The notes under the pieces are model-generated. The model was not told the origin of the DNA. It saw nothing but the letters and a program-made list of their open reading frames with translations, and made no database searches. Positions 4,740-8,216 of a stretch of 8,216 nucleotides of DNA are shown one piece after another. The DNA comes from an uncultured Carnobacterium sp. (lineage in GTDB: Bacteria > Bacillota > Bacilli > Lactobacillales > Aerococcaceae), in the NCBI GenBank assembly GCA_937976325.1, contig CALJSD010000093.1, positions 1-8,216 on the forward strand, in the 5' to 3' direction. Position 1 is the stretch's first letter, and each line of letters starts with the position of its first letter. The position numbers and the translations under genes are program-made.

Positions 4740-6044
4740 CTATTTATTTTTTGTACGATTTTGTCTACGCTGTTTCTGACGAATCTCTTGGCCAAGTTTT
4801 TTCTTGTAGCCAGGTTTTACTTTTTTCTTCGCCTTCTTAATCATCCCTTTAAGTCGAGGATCCAAGTCTTTCGATTGCGTATTTTTACGTTTCTCACGAC
4901 GAGAGCGGTCATAACTTTCGACCAGCTCGCCATTTTTCAATTCAACCGTTTCAAATGAGATGCCTTTTCCTTCTAATGTTTGGATGGCTTGCTCTTGGTC
5001 TGGTGTGTAGAAGGTGATAGCTGTTCCTTCAAGACCATTACGTCCAGTACGGCCAACACGGTGAATAAAGAATTCTAATTCGCCAGGAATTTCTAAGTTG
5101 ATGACATGAGAAACGCCTTCGATATCAATTCCACGTGCAGCAAGGTCAGTTGCGACAACGAATTGATAATCCATTTGTTGAATTTGTTTCATCACACGAC
5201 GACGTTCTCTTGAAGGAATATCTCCGTGAATTGTTGCCACTTTGAAGTTATGATTGCGGAGATCTTTTGTCACTTCGTCTGCTTTTTGCTTCGTATTTAC
5301 GAAAATAAGCACGAGGTAAGGGTGTCCCATCACAAGTAATTGACGAAGAACGTCCATTGGATTTTGAGCCTTTGTCACCAGCAATTGGTTTTTAATCGTT
5401 GGTGAAACGAGTTGTGTATTCTCGATTTGAATGACCTTTGGATTGCCCAAGTATTTCTTCAAGAATGGTTTAATTTTATCTGGGATCGTTGCAGAGAAAA
5501 CAGACATTTGTAAGTTTTCTGGCATACGTGATGCGATTTCATCGACAGTTTCTAAGAACCCTAAGTCAAATGTCATATCGGCTTCATCGACGACCATCAT
5601 TTGAACGGTTTGAACGAAGAGCGCATTCTCTTGCATTAAGTCGAAAATACGACCAGGTGTCCCAATCACGATATGTGGTTGCGTTTGTGTCAATTTTGCC
5701 ACTTGGCGTTTTTTATCTGTACCACCGATACATTTTTCTAATAAGATTTCTGTATCACTAAATGAAATCAATTGGGCTGCAACAGCGGTTAATTGTTCTG
5801 CGAGTTCTCGACTTGGAACCGTAATGACTAGTTGCAATTCTTGACGACTAGGGTCAATTTTGTTGATGAGTGGTAATAGGAAACTATGGCTTTTTCCGCT
5901 ACCCGTTTGCGATTGACCAATCACAGATTCTCCTTTTAATAAAAGAGGAATGATGCGTTCTTGAATAGGTGTCGGTTGTGTAAATTTTAAGTCAGCCAAT
6001 GCTTTTTGCAAATAAGGCTGTAATGCGTAATCTGTAAATTTCAT
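4740..6044 (-). CDS. cshB: DEAD-box ATP-dependent RNA helicase, CshB-like
   Basis: A 434-residue cytosolic RNA helicase, a family that unwinds short RNA duplexes during cold adaptation, RNA decay and ribosome assembly. All motifs are present in order: Q motif (F21 to Q28), motif I SQTGSGKS (45-52), Ia PSRELA (77-82), Ib TPGR (129-132), II DEAD (153-156), III SAT (184-186), IV FVNTK (248-252), V TDLAARGID (299-307) and VI HRVGRTGR (328-335). Residues 381-434 form a strongly basic tail typical of RNA-binding extensions. The KGESVIGQSQTG segment (37-48) and overall length resemble Bacillus CshB more than CshA, which carries a longer tail. The start at 6044 is preceded by a weak AAGAGAT ribosome site. 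It is a single gene, divergent from sodA. The stop is TAG, and the inverted-repeat element follows closely downstream. Confidence 0.93.
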   Translation of the reverse strand: MKFTDYALQPYLQKALADLKFTQPTPIQERIIPLLLKGESVIGQSQTGSGKSHSFLLPLINKIDPSRQELQLVITVPSRELAEQLTAVAAQLISFSDTEILLEKCIGGTDKKRQVAKLTQTQPHIVIGTPGRIFDLMQENALFVQTVQMMVVDEADMTFDLGFLETVDEIASRMPENLQMSVFSATIPDKIKPFLKKYLGNPKVIQIENTQLVSPTIKNQLLVTKAQNPMDVLRQLLVMGHPYLVLIFVNTKQKADEVTKDLRNHNFKVATIHGDIPSRERRRVMKQIQQMDYQFVVATDLAARGIDIEGVSHVINLEIPGELEFFIHRVGRTGRNGLEGTAITFYTPDQEQAIQTLEGKGISFETVELKNGELVESYDRSRREKRKNTQSKDLDPRLKGMIKKAKKKVKPGYKKKLGQEIRQKQRRQNRTKNK

Positions 6045-6080
6045 GTTTTCATCTCTTTTCTTTCTCTATGTAGCGGGATT

Positions 6081-6089
6081 ATTATACCA
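6081..6089 (-). promoter_or_regulatory. helicase promoter, extended -10
   Basis: TGG-TATAAT on the minus strand (6081-6089) is a perfect extended -10, 36 bases before the helicase start. The region at -35 is C-rich with no TTGACA match. Confidence 0.6.
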
Positions 6090-6132
6090 TAAATTAACGC
6101 GCTTGGGGGATTTGGGATGGTGGGCATAATTT

Positions 6133-6162
6133 TTGCGTATCTTGTTTAGTGGGTGGTATGAT
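6133..6162 (+). promoter_or_regulatory. sodA promoter, extended -10
   Basis: TGG-TATGAT (6154-6162) forms an extended -10, with TTGCGT (6133-6138) as a partial -35 at 18-bp spacing. The leader to the ATG is about 50 bases and contains a small inverted repeat, ACAGTT/AACTGT (6177-6182 with 6188-6193). No PerR-like box is seen here. Confidence 0.6.
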
Positions 6163-6218
6163 GAATGAAGAAAGAAACAGTTTTCATAACTGTATTTAAT
6201 TTTAGGAGGAATTTAGTA

Positions 6219-6827
6219 ATGACTTATGAATTACCAAAATTAGAATACGCGTTTGACGCATTAGAACCACATTTTGATGCACGTACAATGGAAATCCACC
6301 ATGACAAACATCACAATGCATATGTTACAAATTTAAACGCAGCGGTAGAAAAACACCCTGAATTATTCGAAAAAACAGTTGAAGAATTAATTAGCGATTT
6401 AAATGCTGTTCCTGAAGACATCCGTGTAGCAGTTCGCAACAATGGTGGCGGACATGCAAACCACAGCTTATTCTGGACTCAATTATCTCTTGATGGTGCA
6501 AAAGCTCCAGAAGGTGCTTTATTAGCAGCAATCAACGAAGCATTCGGAAGCTTCGACGAATTCAAAGCAGCATTCGCGCAAGCAGCAGCAACTCGCTTTG
6601 GTTCAGGGTGGGCTTGGTTAGTCCTTTCTAACGGAAAATTAGAAGTTGTTTCTACTCCAAACCAAGACAGCCCTCTATCAGAAGGTAAAACTCCATTATT
6701 AGGATTAGATGTATGGGAACATGCATACTACCTAAACTACCAAAACCGTCGTCCAGACTACATTTCAGCATTCTGGAATGTTGTAAACTGGGATGAAGTA
6801 GCTCGTCGTTTTGAAGCTGCTAAATAA
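6219..6827 (+). CDS. sodA: superoxide dismutase, Mn (or Mn/Fe cambialistic) type
   Basis: Converts superoxide to oxygen and hydrogen peroxide in the cytosol. The 202-residue protein starting MTYELPKLEY has the four metal ligands His27 (MEIHHDKHH), His82 (GGGHANHSLFW), Asp164 and His168 (DVWEHAYY). Gly77-Gly78 and Gln149 in PNQDSP are typical of manganese-preferring forms, though metal choice cannot be proved from sequence. An in-frame ATG at 6165 would add 18 residues (MKKETVFITV and onward). It is rejected because AGGAGG (6204-6209) sits about 9 bases before the 6219 start, the family begins at this point, and 6165 lies only 2 bases downstream of the -10 box. Monocistronic with a strong terminator. 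Together with dps it forms the window's oxidative-stress pair. Confidence 0.97.
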   Translation: MTYELPKLEYAFDALEPHFDARTMEIHHDKHHNAYVTNLNAAVEKHPELFEKTVEELISDLNAVPEDIRVAVRNNGGGHANHSLFWTQLSLDGAKAPEGALLAAINEAFGSFDEFKAAFAQAAATRFGSGWAWLVLSNGKLEVVSTPNQDSPLSEGKTPLLGLDVWEHAYYLNYQNRRPDYISAFWNVVNWDEVARRFEAAK

Positions 6828-6841
6828 TCTTTAAAATAACG

Positions 6842-6876
6842 AAGACCGATGTCTCCTAAGAGGCATCGGTCTTTTT
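6842..6876 (+). terminator. sodA terminator, overlapping the end of the yfhO-family gene
   Basis: Perfect 10-bp stem AAGACCGATG/CATCGGTCTT (6842-6851 with 6864-6873), then T to 6876. The stop codon of the convergent yfhO-family gene (6856-6858) lies in the loop, so one stem arm also encodes that protein's final residues. On the minus strand the T-run is interrupted, so termination there is likely weaker. Confidence 0.9.
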
Positions 6877-8216
6877 GCGTTTATATAGAACAAAGATTAG
6901 TAGTAGAAGAGAAGCAATGCTCACAAGACTTCCTTCCATTAAGAATGGAGTCGTATAACGATATTCGATTCGGTGAGTTCCTTTGGAAATAGTAAAGCCA
7001 AGAAGGCTATCCAAAATCTTATATGTTTCTACTTCTTGGCCGTCTACCCATACTTTCCATCCAGTTGAATATGGAATCGTTGTAAGAACAGTCGAGTTTT
7101 CGAAGACCTCCATTGTTCCAGCAAAATGAGTAGCAGAGAAAGTTTCCAGTTTTAACTCTTGTGCTTTTGTTTGTTCTAATCGCTCGTTTAAGAGAGAAGT
7201 ATTTAGTGAGTAGAGATTTAGTTTAGAAAACTCAAAGCCATCTGACTTCACGAGAATTTGAAGTGTTTGAGGTTGACCTTTTTGGTTCTTGGCGATGCTC
7301 ATAAGAACGGGTTTTGATTGCACCGGATAAAAGGCATACGGTTCACCATTTAGTGCCATTTCCAAATCTTCTTCGCCCATCGTTCCTGACATTTCTAAGT
7401 AAATCGGATCTTCGGTTTCAGGAGTAAAGGTGAGTGTAATCGTTCCATATCGAGTATTGTCCTCTAATTGAACTCGTTGATACACAACAGGTGAGTCACT
7501 AATATTTTCGAAAGTCGTCTCATAAGGCACTTTTGTGAAAATGTTTTTTGGACTCGTTGTTCCACTAAGAGCATTCGCTAATTGATTTTGCATCGTAATC
7601 GGATGGTTTGTTGGCACCTTCATCGATTTCAAGATAGCTTTCATCGGATAAGCGATTGAGAGAGCGTTTGGATTTGTGACAATGTGTCCTTCGTCAAAGC
7701 TCGCGATTGTTGAGAAATCTTCCAAGTCTTTTCGTTCCCAGCGCTCGTTGTAAGTGGCGTCTGTGGTTTCGATAAAGGTATTCTTAATGCCCAATAAGGC
7801 ATCCGTTAATAGCGTGCCATTGCTGTAGTTGACATAGGCGGTTCCTTGACGAACTCCAATCGCATCAAAGAACTTTTCTGTTTCCTTTTCAAACGTTGAT
7901 GAAAAATGAGAAACGCCATACGTTGGGACTTGCAGGCTATCATTTTTCGAACGAAGCATCGTTTTCTCGCTGCGATAAAATTCATTTTCTGCAGGGCGTA
8001 ATACGGTAGACCAGTTTGCTAATGACGATTGATACGCCGTGAATTCAGAATTCATGACATACCCAAGTCTGGATAAGGTGATGATGCTGTTTAAGAGTAG
8101 TTCAATCACTACAAATGAAATTAGGAATTTTTGATGTGTTCTTTTGCCGCGTCCGATTAAAATGAGACCATACAAGATTCCCATTGAGAGCCCGAAGCCA
8201 ATCGCGATTTGCCAGC
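6856..8216 (-). CDS. yfhO: YfhO-family membrane protein, C-terminal part (5' end outside the window)
   Basis: The open frame runs through the right edge (WQIAIGFGLS precedes the internal Met at 8184), so the true start lies beyond 8216. The visible 452 residues are roughly the C-terminal half of a family usually about 850-900 residues long. It begins with two hydrophobic spans (the edge segment GFGLSMGILYGLILIG and LISFVVIELLLNSIITL). A large, probably extracytoplasmic domain of about 360 residues follows, containing the family-like segments EFYRSEKT and IPYSTGWKVWVDGQEV. One final membrane span (LVSIASLLLLIFVLY) ends in a basic tail, KRKKTDAS. The Bacillus homologue is linked to lipoteichoic acid glycosylation with CsbB and GtcA; the same role here is inferred. 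Its TAG stop falls inside the sodA terminator loop. Confidence 0.9.
   Translation of the reverse strand, partial: WQIAIGFGLSMGILYGLILIGRGKRTHQKFLISFVVIELLLNSIITLSRLGYVMNSEFTAYQSSLANWSTVLRPAENEFYRSEKTMLRSKNDSLQVPTYGVSHFSSTFEKETEKFFDAIGVRQGTAYVNYSNGTLLTDALLGIKNTFIETTDATYNERWERKDLEDFSTIASFDEGHIVTNPNALSIAYPMKAILKSMKVPTNHPITMQNQLANALSGTTSPKNIFTKVPYETTFENISDSPVVYQRVQLEDNTRYGTITLTFTPETEDPIYLEMSGTMGEEDLEMALNGEPYAFYPVQSKPVLMSIAKNQKGQPQTLQILVKSDGFEFSKLNLYSLNTSLLNERLEQTKAQELKLETFSATHFAGTMEVFENSTVLTTIPYSTGWKVWVDGQEVETYKILDSLLGFTISKGTHRIEYRYTTPFLMEGSLVSIASLLLLIFVLYKRKKTDAS

Noticed and set aside
6165..6218. N-terminal extension of SodA from the ATG at 6165
   Set aside because: The ATG sits 2 bases after the -10 box, at or before the expected transcription start, has no ribosome site, and the family starts at MTYELPKLEY, preceded by AGGAGG.

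Overview
The window is from a low-GC Gram-positive bacterium (Firmicutes, most likely Lactobacillales). The clues are AT-rich intergenic DNA, AGGAGG ribosome sites, sigma-A and extended -10 promoters, a PerR-type operator, a CshB-type helicase and a YfhO-family membrane protein. The gene content would fit a Carnobacteriaceae-like organism such as Granulicatella, but that is a guess from recall. No phage, CRISPR array, rRNA or tRNA is visible.

Layout: (1) Bases 1-1200 look like an accessory islet. A possible insertion-sequence end (1-91) is followed by an AT-rich SAM-dependent methyltransferase gene (181-789, minus). Upstream of it on the same strand lies a TetR-family regulator gene (806-1096, minus) not present in the supplied ORF calls; it is broken by an in-frame TAA inside the helix-turn-helix and lacks the ligand-binding half. 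A palindrome sits over its probable promoter. (2) 1197-2712: brnQ, a branched-chain amino acid symporter gene (minus), has its own terminator. It diverges from a nucleoside hydrolase gene across 168 bp containing both promoters. (3) 2713-4280: the nucleoside hydrolase gene (plus) and its terminator are followed by dps (plus), which has a near-ideal sigma-A promoter and a perfect 17-bp PerR-like palindrome just downstream of the -10 box. (4) 4281-4739: about 460 bp without a recognisable gene, holding a palindromic motif pair and a 186-bp inverted-repeat element with two internal hairpins. (5) 4740-6876: a cshB-like DEAD-box helicase gene (minus) and sodA (plus) diverge from a shared region with two extended -10 promoters. 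(6) 6856-8216: the 3' part of a yfhO-family gene (minus), converging on sodA. Its stop codon lies inside the sodA terminator hairpin.

Functionally, dps and sodA form an oxidative-stress theme: Dps sequesters iron and consumes peroxide, and SodA removes superoxide. brnQ and the nucleoside hydrolase are nutrient uptake and salvage genes. The helicase serves RNA remodelling, and YfhO probably serves cell-envelope polymer glycosylation. Most genes are single transcription units with their own promoters and terminators. The least explained parts are the broken tetR/methyltransferase islet, the active-site variant nucleoside hydrolase and the structured element downstream of the helicase gene.
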